NCBI RefSeq assembly: GCF_016809835.1
Contig: NZ_JAFBIL020000004.1
Span: 434,001 to 498,000 of the forward strand
Source: Massilia soli
Lineage (GTDB): Bacteria; Pseudomonadota; Gammaproteobacteria; Burkholderiales; Burkholderiaceae_D
Direction of reading: 5' to 3'
DNA: 64,000 bases
This document shows, in pieces, positions 1-8,961 of the stretch. The notes below the pieces were generated by a model. The model was not told the DNA's origin. It ran no database searches and was given only the letters and a program-made list of their open reading frames with translations. The first letter of the stretch is position 1. Each line of letters begins with the position of its first letter. The translations under genes were made by a program, and so were the position numbers.

Positions 1-1098
1 AACGCCGAGCGCGAAATCTGGGACGGTTTCCGCTACGGCCCCGAGGCGGCGCGCGCGGCCTTCGGCTTCGACGAAGCGTACCCGATCGACGACATCGACA
101 GCGAGCTGCCCAAGCTGCTGGCCAACGCGCCAGCGCTGTACTGCCCGGTGGCGCACAGCGCCGCGTTCGACGCGCGCATCAAGGGCTGGCTCGACAAGGT
201 GCGCAGCCAGTCGCGCACCGGCGTCACCGCGCCCGCCAGCGTGCACGACCTGCTGGCGCTGCTCGATGAGATGCGGCTGTTCAAGGACGACCACGAACAG
301 GCGCTGATGCAGCGCGCCGCCGACATCTCCGGCCGCGCACACGAGCGCGCGATGCGCATCGCCCGCCCCGGCATGTTCGAATACGAAATCGAAGCCGAAC
401 TGCTGCACGAGTTTCGCCGCAGCGGCGCGCAGTCGCCTGCCTACCCGTCGATCGTGGCCTCCGGCGCCAACGCCTGCGTCCTGCACTACGGCGCCAACAA
501 CGCGCAGGCGCGCGACGGCGACCTGGTGCTGATCGACGCCGGTTGCGAATTCGACAGCTATGCATCGGACATCACGCGTACCTGGCCCGTCAACGGGCGC
601 TTCAGCGAACCGCAAAAGCAGCTCTATGAACTGGTGCTGGCGGCGCAATCGGCCGCGCTGGCCGCGATTGTGCCGGGGCAGCGCTACAGCGCAATCCATG
701 ACGCCGCGCTCAAGGTGCTGGCGCAGGGCATGCTGGACTTCGGCCTGCTCGACAAGGCAAAATTCGGCAACGCCGACGAGGTGATCGGCGAACGCGCCTT
801 CGCGCAGTTCTACATGCACGGCACCGGACACTGGCTGGGGCTCGACGTCCACGATGCGGGCGCTTACCGCGACGTGACGCAGGACGAGCGGCCATCGCGC
901 ATGCTGCAGCCAGGGATGGCGCTGACGGTGGAGCCGGGCATCTACGTGCGCCCGGCGCCGGGCGTACCGGAGCAGTTCTGGAACATCGGCATCCGCATCG
1001 AAGACGACGTGGTCGTTACCGATGCCGGCTACAAGATCCTCAGCGCCGCCGCCCCCAAGCTGGTGGCCGATATCGAAAAAGTGATGCAACACGGATGA
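1..1098 (+). CDS. pepP: Xaa-Pro aminopeptidase (M24B), 5' end outside window
   Basis: This is the 3' part of a metal-dependent aminopeptidase P, a cytosolic enzyme that removes the N-terminal residue when proline is second. The frame is open from base 1, so the start and part of the N-terminal domain are missing; 365 residues are visible of about 440 usual. The catalytic pita-bread domain begins near base 300. Family metal ligands are all in place: the Asp pair in LIDAGCEF and SDITRTW (about 526-585), His in HGTGHWLG (817-840), Glu in TVEPGIY (about 925-945) and Glu in RIEDDVVV (about 994). The stop overlaps the start of ubiH by four bases (ATGA), and pepP-ubiH linkage is classical in proteobacteria. 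Confidence 0.93.
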   Translation, partial: NAEREIWDGFRYGPEAARAAFGFDEAYPIDDIDSELPKLLANAPALYCPVAHSAAFDARIKGWLDKVRSQSRTGVTAPASVHDLLALLDEMRLFKDDHEQALMQRAADISGRAHERAMRIARPGMFEYEIEAELLHEFRRSGAQSPAYPSIVASGANACVLHYGANNAQARDGDLVLIDAGCEFDSYASDITRTWPVNGRFSEPQKQLYELVLAAQSAALAAIVPGQRYSAIHDAALKVLAQGMLDFGLLDKAKFGNADEVIGERAFAQFYMHGTGHWLGLDVHDAGAYRDVTQDERPSRMLQPGMALTVEPGIYVRPAPGVPEQFWNIGIRIEDDVVVTDAGYKILSAAAPKLVADIEKVMQHG

Positions 1099-2246
1099 TT
1101 GAAGCAACAGACACCAAGTTCGATGTCGCGATCTGCGGCGCAGGCCCGGTCGGCATGGCACTGGCCGCCCTGCTGGTCAAGCGCGGCATGGCGCCGCACA
1201 CAGTCGGCCTGCTCGACGCCAAGCCGCTCGCGCTGGCGCTGGCAGATCCACGCTCGATCGCGCTGTCGTACGGCAGCCGCCAGCTGCTCGAGGCGATCGG
1301 CGCCTGGCCGTTGCCCGCGACGCCGATCCACGAAATCCATGTGTCGCGGCGCGGCCACTTCGGCCGCAGCATGATCGATCGTGACGACCATCAGGTACCG
1401 GCGCTCGGCTACGTGGCGCGCTACGGCGACCTGGCCGGCGTGCTGGCGGCGCTGTGCGAAAGCCTCGGCATCGCAATTACCCGCCCTGCGCGGGTGTCAG
1501 GCATTGACGAGAACGATGCCGGTGTCGTGCTGCGCCTCGACGATGGCCGCGAGGTCGGCGCCGCGCTGGCCGTGCAGGCCGAAGGCGGCGTGTTCGGCGC
1601 GCAGGAAGCGCGCGCGCGCCAGCGCGACTACGGCCAGACCGCCGTGATCGCGCGCGTCAGCACCAACGCGCCGATCGCGCATCGCGCTTACGAGCGCTTC
1701 ACCGCCGAAGGTCCGCTGGCGTTGCTGCCGCAAGACGGCGTCGACGGCCAGCAGTACGCGCTTGTATGGTGCGTCAGTCCGCAGCGCGCGGAAGCGCTGC
1801 TGGCATTTGACGATGCGGAATTTTTGTCCCAGCTGGGCCAGGAGTTCGGTACGCGGCTCGGGCGCTTTGTCGGTGCCACGCGCCGCGTCTGTTACCCGCT
1901 CGGCCTGAATGCCGACGCACCTTCTACAGCGCGCACGGTTGCCATCGGCAACGCCGCGCAGACCTTGCACCCAGTGGCTGGCCAGGGCCTGAACCTGGGC
2001 CTGCGCGACGCCGCGGTGCTGGCGCGCATGCTGGCGCGCGACTCGACACCGGCTGCGCTGGCACGCTTCGCGGTCGAACGCAAAGGCGACCGAAGCCTGG
2101 TGGTTGGCCTCACCGATACCATGGCGCGGGCATTCGCCAACCGGGGCCCGGCGCAGGCACTGCTCGGCCTCGGCCTGGGCGTGATCGACACCGTCCGGCC
2201 GGCGCGCACGCTGCTGGCCGAAACCATGATGTTCGGCCACCGCTAG
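1095..2246 (+). CDS. ubiH: UbiH-type FAD monooxygenase of ubiquinone synthesis
   Basis: 383 residues, the usual length for UbiH/UbiI/UbiF flavoprotein hydroxylases, which hydroxylate the ring of the ubiquinone precursor. The N-terminal Rossmann motif is CGAGPVGMA (residues about 10-18). The second FAD-contact motif of the family is GNAAQTLHPVAGQGLNLG, about residues 287-304. The start ATG overlaps the pepP stop, implying translational coupling. The product is probably peripheral to the inner membrane in the Ubi complex. UbiH, UbiI and UbiF are hard to separate by eye; linkage to pepP favours UbiH. A short gap of seven bases leads into the GGDEF gene, so the three may share a transcript. Confidence 0.88.
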   Translation: MIEATDTKFDVAICGAGPVGMALAALLVKRGMAPHTVGLLDAKPLALALADPRSIALSYGSRQLLEAIGAWPLPATPIHEIHVSRRGHFGRSMIDRDDHQVPALGYVARYGDLAGVLAALCESLGIAITRPARVSGIDENDAGVVLRLDDGREVGAALAVQAEGGVFGAQEARARQRDYGQTAVIARVSTNAPIAHRAYERFTAEGPLALLPQDGVDGQQYALVWCVSPQRAEALLAFDDAEFLSQLGQEFGTRLGRFVGATRRVCYPLGLNADAPSTARTVAIGNAAQTLHPVAGQGLNLGLRDAAVLARMLARDSTPAALARFAVERKGDRSLVVGLTDTMARAFANRGPAQALLGLGLGVIDTVRPARTLLAETMMFGHR

Positions 2247-2253
2247 GCGCACA

Positions 2254-3171
2254 ATGCAACCCGCCTTGCCTTCGTCCCTGATGTGCTCACTGGTCGACGA
2301 ATCGCTCGACGCCGTGCTGATCATCGACGAAGACTGCATCGTCCGCTACGCCAACCAGTCGATGCAGAACCTGTCAGGCTACAGCGGCGAGGAGCTGGTG
2401 GGAAAATCGCTGGACGCGCTGCTGCCGGGAGCGATGGCCAGCTGCCATACCGGTTTCGTGCGCACCTTTACGCGCGGCGAGGCCCCGTCGGCAGTGCTGG
2501 GCAAGGTGCGCGAGTTCGCCATCCGTGACCGCAACGGTATTGTGATACCGATTGAAATGAAGGCGATCGACATCGGCCAGCATGAAGGCCGGCGCTACTT
2601 CGGCGCCTTCATCGAGGATCTGCGCCCGCGCCGCACAATGGAAGCCCAGAACGCCGCGCTGCTGGCGCGACTGGAACAGGAAGCGATGACCGACCCGCTC
2701 ACCGGCATCGCCAACCGGCGCGCCTTCGCGGCGGAAGGCGACCATATGCTGGTACGGGCGCGGCGCAGCGGCGCACCGGTGGTCGTCGGCATCGCCGACA
2801 TTGATCACTTCAAGAAAATCAACGACGAGAACGGCCACCCGGCCGGCGACACGGTATTGCGCGCGGTCGCACAGCGCATGACCGAGGCCGCGCGCGCGTC
2901 CGACTTCGTCGCGCGCATCGGTGGAGAGGAATTCGGCCTGCTGTTCCCAGACACCCATGCAGATGCGGCGGTTGGCATCGCGCAGCGCATCCGCGAGTCA
3001 GTGGCTGCCAGCCCGATCGAGACCGACGACGGCCGCCTGGTGCACGCGACCATCAGCATCGGCCTGACGCAGATATCGCCAGCCGAACAGCTGGACGACG
3101 GCCTCGCCACCGCCGATTGCGCGCTGTACAACGCCAAGAATGGCGGGCGCAATCGGGTTGAATCGATCTAG
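2254..3171 (+). CDS. PAS-GGDEF diguanylate cyclase
   Basis: 305-residue soluble protein with an N-terminal PAS sensor fold (about residues 10-120) and a GGDEF domain (about 140-305). The active-site loop is GGEEF at 223-227, an accepted active variant, and the nucleotide-binding DxDHFKxIND stretch is intact (about 182-191). An RxxD product-inhibition site (RASD, 214-217) lies exactly five residues before GGEEF, so feedback binding of cyclic di-GMP is predicted. No membrane segment is seen. The signal for the PAS domain cannot be told. It follows ubiH by seven bases, with a weak ribosome site; ATG at 2281 is an alternative start. Its end faces pntB with only two bases between the stops. Confidence 0.88.
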   Translation: MQPALPSSLMCSLVDESLDAVLIIDEDCIVRYANQSMQNLSGYSGEELVGKSLDALLPGAMASCHTGFVRTFTRGEAPSAVLGKVREFAIRDRNGIVIPIEMKAIDIGQHEGRRYFGAFIEDLRPRRTMEAQNAALLARLEQEAMTDPLTGIANRRAFAAEGDHMLVRARRSGAPVVVGIADIDHFKKINDENGHPAGDTVLRAVAQRMTEAARASDFVARIGGEEFGLLFPDTHADAAVGIAQRIRESVAASPIETDDGRLVHATISIGLTQISPAEQLDDGLATADCALYNAKNGGRNRVESI

Positions 3172-3173
3172 CG

Positions 3174-4628
3174 TTATTCGACTGCCTTGACCATCGATTC
3201 GAGCACCTTCTTCGCATCGCCGAACACCATCATCGTGTTTGGCTGGTAGAACAGGTCGTTGTCGAGGCCCGCGTAGCCGGACGCCATCGAACGCTTGTTG
3301 ACGATGATGCTCTTGGCCTTGTACGCCTCGAGAATCGGCATGCCGGCGATCGGCGACTTCGGATCCTTGGCGGCCGGGTTCACCACGTCGTTTGCACCCA
3401 GCACCAGCACCACGTCGGTCTGGCCGAATTCGCCGTTGATGTCCTCCATTTCGAACACCTGGTCGTACGGCACCTCGGCTTCGGCCAGCAGCACGTTCAT
3501 GTGGCCCGGCATGCGTCCCGCCACCGGGTGGATCGCATACTTCACCGACACGCCCTGGTGGGTCAGCTTCTCGACCAGCTCTTTCAGCGCATGCTGCGCG
3601 CGCGCCACCGCCAGGCCGTAGCCCGGCACGATGATGACCGATTCCGCGTTGCTCATGATGAAGGCGGCGTCGTCAGCCGAACCTGATTTGACCGGGCGCT
3701 GTTCCTGCGCCGCGCCGCCGGTTTCGGCAGCCTCGCCGCCGAAGCCGCCCAGGATCACGTTGAAGAACGAGCGGTTCATCGCCTTGCACATGATGTAAGA
3801 GAGGATCGCGCCCGACGAGCCCACCAGCGAACCGGCGATGATCAGCATCGAGTTATTGAGCGAGAAGCCGATGCCCGCCGCCGCCCAGCCGGAATAGCTG
3901 TTCAGCATCGACACCACCACCGGCATGTCGGCCCCGCCGATCGGAATGATGATCAGCACACCAAGGACGAACGACAGGATCGCCATGATGACGAACGGCG
4001 TCCACGCAGGTTCGGCCGATTCGGAGAAGCAGAACATCAGGCCCAGCACGACGATCGCGATGGCGATGACGAGGTTGAACATGTGCTGGCCCGGGAAGCT
4101 GACCGGCGCGCCCTGGAACAGGCGGAACTTGTATTTGCCCGACAGCTTGCCGAACGCGATCACCGATCCGGAGAAGGTGACGGCGCCAACGAAGGTACCG
4201 ATGAACAGCTCGAGGCGGTTACCGAAGGGCAGTGCGACCCCGCGCTGGGTGATCTGGAACACCCACGGCTCCGACACCACGGCCACCGCGATGCAGACAG
4301 CGGCCAGGCCGATCAGCGAGTGCATCGCCGCCACCAGTTCCGGCATCTTGGTCATCTCGACCTTTTTGGCCGCGAACGCGCCGATGCCGCCGCCCACCAC
4401 CAGGCCAGCGATCACCAGGCCGTAGCCCATCGCGCCGGTGGCCATTTCGGTCTTGAGCTTGAGGATCAGCGCCACGGTGGTGACGGTGGCAATCGCCATG
4501 CCGGCCATGCCGAAGGCGTTACCGGCGCGCGCGGAGGACGGCGAGGACAGGCCCTTGAGCGCCTGGATGAAGCAGACCGACGCCACCAGGTACAGCAGCG
4601 TCACCAGGTTCATGCTGATGAAGTTCAT
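3174..4628 (-). CDS. pntB: NAD(P) transhydrogenase subunit beta
   Basis: 484 residues, full length for PntB. The N-terminal two thirds are a series of hydrophobic segments forming the proton channel; the C-terminal NADP(H)-binding domain carries PGYGLAVARAQH (about residue 333), HPVAGRMPGHMNVLLAE (about 362) and the loop NDVVNPAA. With PntA it couples hydride transfer from NADH to NADP+ to proton inflow at the inner membrane, supplying NADPH. Its start overlaps the stop of the preceding subunit by four bases. It ends the operon, two bases from the convergent cyclase gene, with no room for a separate terminator hairpin. Confidence 0.95.
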   Translation of the reverse strand: MNFISMNLVTLLYLVASVCFIQALKGLSSPSSARAGNAFGMAGMAIATVTTVALILKLKTEMATGAMGYGLVIAGLVVGGGIGAFAAKKVEMTKMPELVAAMHSLIGLAAVCIAVAVVSEPWVFQITQRGVALPFGNRLELFIGTFVGAVTFSGSVIAFGKLSGKYKFRLFQGAPVSFPGQHMFNLVIAIAIVVLGLMFCFSESAEPAWTPFVIMAILSFVLGVLIIIPIGGADMPVVVSMLNSYSGWAAAGIGFSLNNSMLIIAGSLVGSSGAILSYIMCKAMNRSFFNVILGGFGGEAAETGGAAQEQRPVKSGSADDAAFIMSNAESVIIVPGYGLAVARAQHALKELVEKLTHQGVSVKYAIHPVAGRMPGHMNVLLAEAEVPYDQVFEMEDINGEFGQTDVVLVLGANDVVNPAAKDPKSPIAGMPILEAYKAKSIIVNKRSMASGYAGLDNDLFYQPNTMMVFGDAKKVLESMVKAVE

Positions 4629-4939
4629 GCCTTGTCTCCCGCTTTGGCCTTCGGCTCTTTTTTCTTGAACATCTCGAGCATGCGCTGGGTGACCAGGAAG
4701 CCGCCGAACACATTGACGGCGGCCAGCGCCACCGCGACCGTGCCGGCCACCTGCCCCAGCATGCCTTCGGTGAGGGCGGCGGCCAGCATGGCGCCGACGA
4801 TGATGATCGCGGAGATCGCGTTGGTGACCGCCATCAGCGGCGTATGCAGCGCCGGCGTCACGGTCCAGACGACGTGGTAGCCGACGTAGATGGCCAGCAC
4901 GAAGATGATCAGGTTGATGATGGTGTGGCTGATTTCCAT
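4625..4939 (-). CDS. pntAb: NAD(P) transhydrogenase subunit alpha, membrane part
   Basis: 104-residue protein equal to the C-terminal membrane portion of enterobacterial PntA, here encoded separately (three-subunit arrangement). About three hydrophobic segments are visible (residues 8-28, 35-56, 61-85), followed by a charged tail rich in Lys. It joins PntB to form the proton-translocating membrane domain. It lies 18 bases behind pntAa and overlaps pntB by four bases, so the three are one operon. Split alpha subunits are common in alpha- and betaproteobacteria, so this is not a frameshift. Confidence 0.92.
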   Translation of the reverse strand: MEISHTIINLIIFVLAIYVGYHVVWTVTPALHTPLMAVTNAISAIIIVGAMLAAALTEGMLGQVAGTVAVALAAVNVFGGFLVTQRMLEMFKKKEPKAKAGDKA

Positions 4940-4957
4940 GGAATGCTCCTGTACTTG

Positions 4958-6070
4958 TTATTTACGCAGCACGTCGCCGCCGGCGCACACCAGCGTGGCT
5001 TTCAGGATTTCGTCTTCGCGGTCGATGACCAGGTTCTGGTCCTTGTCTATCACCAGCTTGAGGAAATCGAGCACATTGCGCGCATACAGCGCGGACGCGT
5101 CGGCCGCGACCAGCGTGGCCAGATCAGGCTCGCCGACGATCGACACGCCATGCTTGACGACGGTCTTGTTCAGCTCCGACAGCGGGCAGTTGCCGCCCTG
5201 CGACACCGCAAGGTCGACGATCACCGAGCCAGGCTTCATGGCCTTGACGGTTTCTTCGGAGATGAGCACCGGCGCCGGGCGCCCCGGGATCAGCGCGGTG
5301 GTGATGATGATGTCGGCCAGCTTGGCGCGCTCGTGCACCAGTTCGGCCTGGCGGCGCATCCAGTCGGCCGGCATGGCGCGCGCGTAGCCGCCGGCGCCTT
5401 TGGCGATTTCCTTTTCTTCGTCGGTCAGGAACGGCACGTCGATGAACTTGGCGCCCAGCGACTCGACCTGCTCCTTGACCGGCGGGCGCACGTCCGACGC
5501 CTCGATCACGGCGCCGAGGCGCTTGGCGGTGGCAATCGCCTGCAGGCCGGCCACGCCGACGCCCATGATCAGCACGCGCGCCGCTTTCACGGTGCCCGCG
5601 GCGGTCATCAGCATTGGCATGAAGCGCTGGTAAGTATTCGCGGCGACCATCACCGCCTTGTAGCCGGCGATATTGGCTTGCGAGGACAGCACGTCCATCG
5701 ACTGGGCGCGCGTGATGCGCGGGACCGCTTCGAGCGAGAAGGCGGTGAGGTTGGAGGCGGCCATTGCGGCGATGTTGTCGGCGTCGAAAGGATTGAGCAT
5801 GCCGATCAGGACCGCGCCCGGCGTCATCAGCGCGCGTTCTTCGGCGTCCGGTGCGCGCACCTTGAGGACCACGTCGCAGCCGAAAGCATCCGCTGCCGTG
5901 CCGATGGCGGCGCCGGCAGCCAGGTAGGCGTCATCGATCACGGAAGCGGCCACGCCGGCGCCAGACTGGACCACGACCTGATGGCTGGCCGCGAGCTTCT
6001 TCACCGTCTCGGGAGTTGCAGCGACACGGGTTTCCCCAGCCCGCGTTTCAGCGGGTATGCCTATCCTCAT
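4958..6070 (-). CDS. pntAa: NAD(P) transhydrogenase subunit alpha, NAD-binding part
   Basis: 370 residues, the soluble NAD(H)-binding domain I of transhydrogenase, related to alanine dehydrogenase. It begins MRIGIPAETRAGETRVA, the expected N-terminus, and holds the Rossmann motif GVGVAGLQAIATAKRLGA (about residue 172). The frame runs open upstream to 6325, but the ATG at 6070 is chosen because an AAGGAGG ribosome site lies at 6077-6083 and family homology starts there. First gene of the pntAa-pntAb-pntB operon, with a candidate promoter at 6103-6130. Confidence 0.94.
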   Translation of the reverse strand: MRIGIPAETRAGETRVAATPETVKKLAASHQVVVQSGAGVAASVIDDAYLAAGAAIGTAADAFGCDVVLKVRAPDAEERALMTPGAVLIGMLNPFDADNIAAMAASNLTAFSLEAVPRITRAQSMDVLSSQANIAGYKAVMVAANTYQRFMPMLMTAAGTVKAARVLIMGVGVAGLQAIATAKRLGAVIEASDVRPPVKEQVESLGAKFIDVPFLTDEEKEIAKGAGGYARAMPADWMRRQAELVHERAKLADIIITTALIPGRPAPVLISEETVKAMKPGSVIVDLAVSQGGNCPLSELNKTVVKHGVSIVGEPDLATLVAADASALYARNVLDFLKLVIDKDQNLVIDREDEILKATLVCAGGDVLRK

Positions 6071-6102
6071 GAATGCCTCCTTGGTATGAATTGATTGATA
6101 AG

Positions 6103-6130
6103 ATAGTACACGGAAATTGTCATTACTCAA
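6103..6130 (-). promoter_or_regulatory. candidate promoter of the pnt operon
   Basis: On the minus strand, TTGAGT (6130-6125), a 16-base spacer and TACTAT (6108-6103) give a fair sigma70-type match about 35 bases before the pntAa start. This is seen in the sequence only; no start site is known. Confidence 0.4.
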
Positions 6131-6316
6131 TGTCGCAATCTTGATCAAAGGGCAATCCGCGATTTTCCTGCAGCACGTGGTTCGCAGCCAGCACAATCCA
6201 TCCAAAACTTGTATCAGATCAACCCGCCTCCCCATGCAAATCGCATATCTCGGGTGCGCATGAGCAACTGATCCGGCGCCAAGGTAGAATGTCGGCTTCA
6301 AATTTGAGGGGCGCAC

Positions 6317-6820
6317 ATGCCACACACCTGGAGACCGTCAGTTACCGTCGCCGCGATCATTGAGCGCGACGGCCGTTTTTTGCTGATTGAAGAAGAGACC
6401 AGTGAAGGCGTGCGTCTCAACCAGCCTGCCGGCCATCTCGACCCGCTCGAGACGCTGGAGCAGGCGGTCACCCGCGAGGTGATGGAGGAGACTGCGCACG
6501 AGTTCTTCCCGAGCGCGCTGGTGGGCATGTACATGTCGCGCTACAGCTCCAAGCGGCGCGGCACCGACGTGACCTACCTGCGTTTTACCTTCTGCGGCAC
6601 CGCGGGCAAGGAGTACGACCAGCCGCTCGACCACGGCATTTTGCGTACCATGTGGATGACGCGCGACGAAATCGCGGCCTGCCAGGAACGCCACCGCAGC
6701 CCGATCGTGCTCACTTGCGTCGACGATTACCTGGCCGGCAAGCGCACCTCGCTGGACCTGCTGCACACCCACTCCTCGGTATTCGAGGGCGGGCTTTCAC
6801 TAAAAACGGACGTCACCTGA
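6317..6820 (+). CDS. Nudix hydrolase, NudJ-like
   Basis: 167-residue Nudix protein. The Nudix box starts at GHLDPLE and runs to REVMEET, giving the G-x5-E-x7-RE-V-x-EE pattern with all metal-binding acidic residues. The usual final Gly after EET is replaced by Ala. The segment QPAGHL before the box matches NudJ (thiamine phosphate and nucleoside diphosphate phosphatase). The stop is one base before the start of mnmA, the same neighbour as in E. coli, where nudJ precedes mnmA. Substrate remains inferred. It is divergent from pntAa across a 246-base promoter region. Confidence 0.85.
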   Translation: MPHTWRPSVTVAAIIERDGRFLLIEEETSEGVRLNQPAGHLDPLETLEQAVTREVMEETAHEFFPSALVGMYMSRYSSKRRGTDVTYLRFTFCGTAGKEYDQPLDHGILRTMWMTRDEIAACQERHRSPIVLTCVDDYLAGKRTSLDLLHTHSSVFEGGLSLKTDVT

Positions 6821-6821
6821 A

Positions 6822-7922
6822 ATGAGCAAGAAAAAAGTCGTGATCGGCATGTCGGGCGGAGTCGACTCCTCGGTCGCGGCGTGGATGCTGAAGGAACAGG
6901 GCTATGAAGTTATCGGCCTGTTCATGAAAAACTGGGAAGACGACGACGACTCCGAGTTCTGCTCGTCGCGCCAGGACTGGATCGATGCGGCCAGCGTGGC
7001 CGACGTGGTCGGCATCGACATCGAAGCCGTCAACTTCGCCGCCGAATACAAGGATCGCGTGTTCGCCGAGTTCCTGCGCGAGTACCAGGCCGGACGCACG
7101 CCGAATCCGGACGTGCTGTGCAACGCCGAGATCAAGTTCAAGGCCTTCCTCGACCACGCGATGCACCTGGGCGCCGACCTGATCGCGACCGGGCACTACG
7201 CGCGCGTGCGCGAAAACGCCGGGCGCTTCGAGCTGCTCAAGGCGGTCGACGCGACCAAGGACCAGAGCTACTTCCTGCACCGCCTGAACCAGGCGCAGTT
7301 GTCGAAGACCCTGTTCCCGCTGGGCGAAATCCCGAAGACCGAAGTGCGCAAGATCGCCGAGCGCCTGGCCTTGCCGAACGCGGCCAAGAAGGACTCGACC
7401 GGCATCTGCTTCATCGGCGAGCGCCCGTTCCGCGACTTCCTGAACCGCTACCTGTCGTACAAGCCGGGCCCGATGAAGACCGACGACGGCACCGTGGTGG
7501 GCGAGCACGTGGGGCTGTCGTTCTACACGCTGGGCCAGCGCAAGGGCATCGGCGTGGGCGGCATGAAGAAATACAAAAACGACGACGGCACCAGCGAGCC
7601 GTGGTTCGTCGCGCGCAAGGACATCGAGACCAATACGCTGTGGATCGTGCAGGGGCATGACCATCCATGGCTGCTGTCGGCGTCGCTGGAAACCGCGCAG
7701 GCCAGCTGGATCGCGGGCGAACCGCCTTCGGCACGCATGTTGTCGGCAAAGACGCGCTATCGCCAGGCCGATGTGGCTTGCCAGGTGCTGCCGCATGGGC
7801 TGGACAGGTTTGCGCTCAACTTCACCGATCCGCAATGGGCGGTGACGCCGGGGCAGTCGGCGGTGCTGTACGACGGCGATGTGTGCCTGGGCGGCGGAAT
7901 AATTGACAGCTCGCGCCCGTAG
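6822..7922 (+). CDS. mnmA: tRNA-specific 2-thiouridylase
   Basis: 366 residues, full length. MnmA activates U34 of Lys, Glu and Gln tRNAs with ATP and inserts sulfur delivered through the Tus relay. The ATP-pyrophosphatase P-loop [15 protein letters not shown] is at residues 9-23. The catalytic and relay cysteines are in [12 protein letters not shown] (about residue 98) and [13 protein letters not shown] (about 195). The start follows the Nudix stop by one base, so the two are co-translated. The E. coli partners hflD and purB do not follow here; purB lies 12 kb away. Confidence 0.97.
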   Translation: MSKKKVVIGMSGGVDSSVAAWMLKEQGYEVIGLFMKNWEDDDDSEFCSSRQDWIDAASVADVVGIDIEAVNFAAEYKDRVFAEFLREYQAGRTPNPDVLCNAEIKFKAFLDHAMHLGADLIATGHYARVRENAGRFELLKAVDATKDQSYFLHRLNQAQLSKTLFPLGEIPKTEVRKIAERLALPNAAKKDSTGICFIGERPFRDFLNRYLSYKPGPMKTDDGTVVGEHVGLSFYTLGQRKGIGVGGMKKYKNDDGTSEPWFVARKDIETNTLWIVQGHDHPWLLSASLETAQASWIAGEPPSARMLSAKTRYRQADVACQVLPHGLDRFALNFTDPQWAVTPGQSAVLYDGDVCLGGGIIDSSRP

Positions 7923-7924
7923 CG

Positions 7925-8824
7925 TCAGTCTACCGCCGCCGGGCCAAGGGGTTCGAGCTGATTCTGGCGCCGCAACTGCGCCAATTCCCGGAGCAAGGCG
8001 CGGTGACGTTGCGTGCTAAGTCCGAGCGGCTCGGCGGCGTTATCCGACAGGTACCAGCCGTTCCTACCGTCAAGACCGATCCAGCCGGTGTCAGGCAGGT
8101 TACCGCCAGGGTGCAGGCGGTCGCTGGCATAGTGAAAAAGCATGAACGTCACCGGGTCAGCTCCATCGATCCGCTGGCTGCCGTAGAACACGGCGTGCCG
8201 GTCACGTACTATGGGACGAAGGGCTCGGGCGTGATCGTTCGGCGCGATGAATGCGATCAGGACCGCTTCGAGCGTCGATGGGTCTGCGCCGTGCAGTATT
8301 CGGCCACCGTAAATCACCCACCTGCCGTCTGTCACATGTAGGGGCTCCAACGCCCCTGGCAAGGCGGCGCGTAGCTTCGCTAGATTCAGCGTTGGGCTAA
8401 GCGGGGGGACCCGCTGCAGGGAGTCGAATACTGCGCTGCCGTCGCTGAGAATGCGGTCGTCAAGGTAGGAGCGTAATCGCGCAAGATCCACCGGACCTTC
8501 GAGCCTGACCAGCAGCAAATGCGTTTCATTGCGAGGCCTTTCGTACAGGGGAAAGCAGGCGACGCCGATCATGCACACCGGCCCGCCGGGTTGGCGCCTC
8601 TCCCACCTGTCCACGCGGTAGACATAGTCGCCGATGCGGGAAAATGCCTGACCACCAACCGTGCGCGTCTCAGGCTCGTGCCGGCAAGCGTCAATAGGAG
8701 CGACCAAGTCCTTGCCTTCGACGTCACGCCAGCTAGCGGAGCACGAATTTTCCGGCAAGTTGCAGTAGCCAAGCACTAGGAGTGGAACAGCTGCGACGGT
8801 GGCAAGCGCTCTTTTGCCCATCAC
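7925..8824 (-). CDS. exported DKNYY-type protein of unknown function
   Basis: 299 residues with an N-terminal hydrophobic segment (residues about 5-20) that looks like a signal peptide; the Cys that follows lacks a proper lipobox, having Tyr just before it. At least two DKNYY-like units are visible, each of the form D-x-x-xVxYG-x-x-I-x-GADPxTF: GRWVIYGGRILHGADPSTLE (about 167-186) and HAVFYGSQRIDGADPVTF (about 209-226), with a more degenerate unit near DYVYRVDRW. Such units occur in surface or periplasmic proteins whose role is not known. Four Cys in the first 90 residues could form disulfides outside the cytoplasm. It is convergent with mnmA, two bases apart. Confidence 0.6.
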   Translation of the reverse strand: MMGKRALATVAAVPLLVLGYCNLPENSCSASWRDVEGKDLVAPIDACRHEPETRTVGGQAFSRIGDYVYRVDRWERRQPGGPVCMIGVACFPLYERPRNETHLLLVRLEGPVDLARLRSYLDDRILSDGSAVFDSLQRVPPLSPTLNLAKLRAALPGALEPLHVTDGRWVIYGGRILHGADPSTLEAVLIAFIAPNDHARALRPIVRDRHAVFYGSQRIDGADPVTFMLFHYASDRLHPGGNLPDTGWIGLDGRNGWYLSDNAAEPLGLSTQRHRALLRELAQLRRQNQLEPLGPAAVD

Positions 8825-8961
8825 GTTATCCTCGTTGGTCTCGACAGCCCAATCCTAAGCGGCGCCGCCCCTGCCATCGTTGCCGCAGATCAATTGCCGT
8901 CGCATGGGGCACTTTCGCCGCTCGATAGAGACCTCACTTGGCTCGGCAGGTCTTCGAGTCG

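Noticed and set aside
4625-6070. Frameshift in pntA
   Set aside because: The two alpha parts have separate starts, a good ribosome site and an 18-base gap; split PntA is normal in this group.
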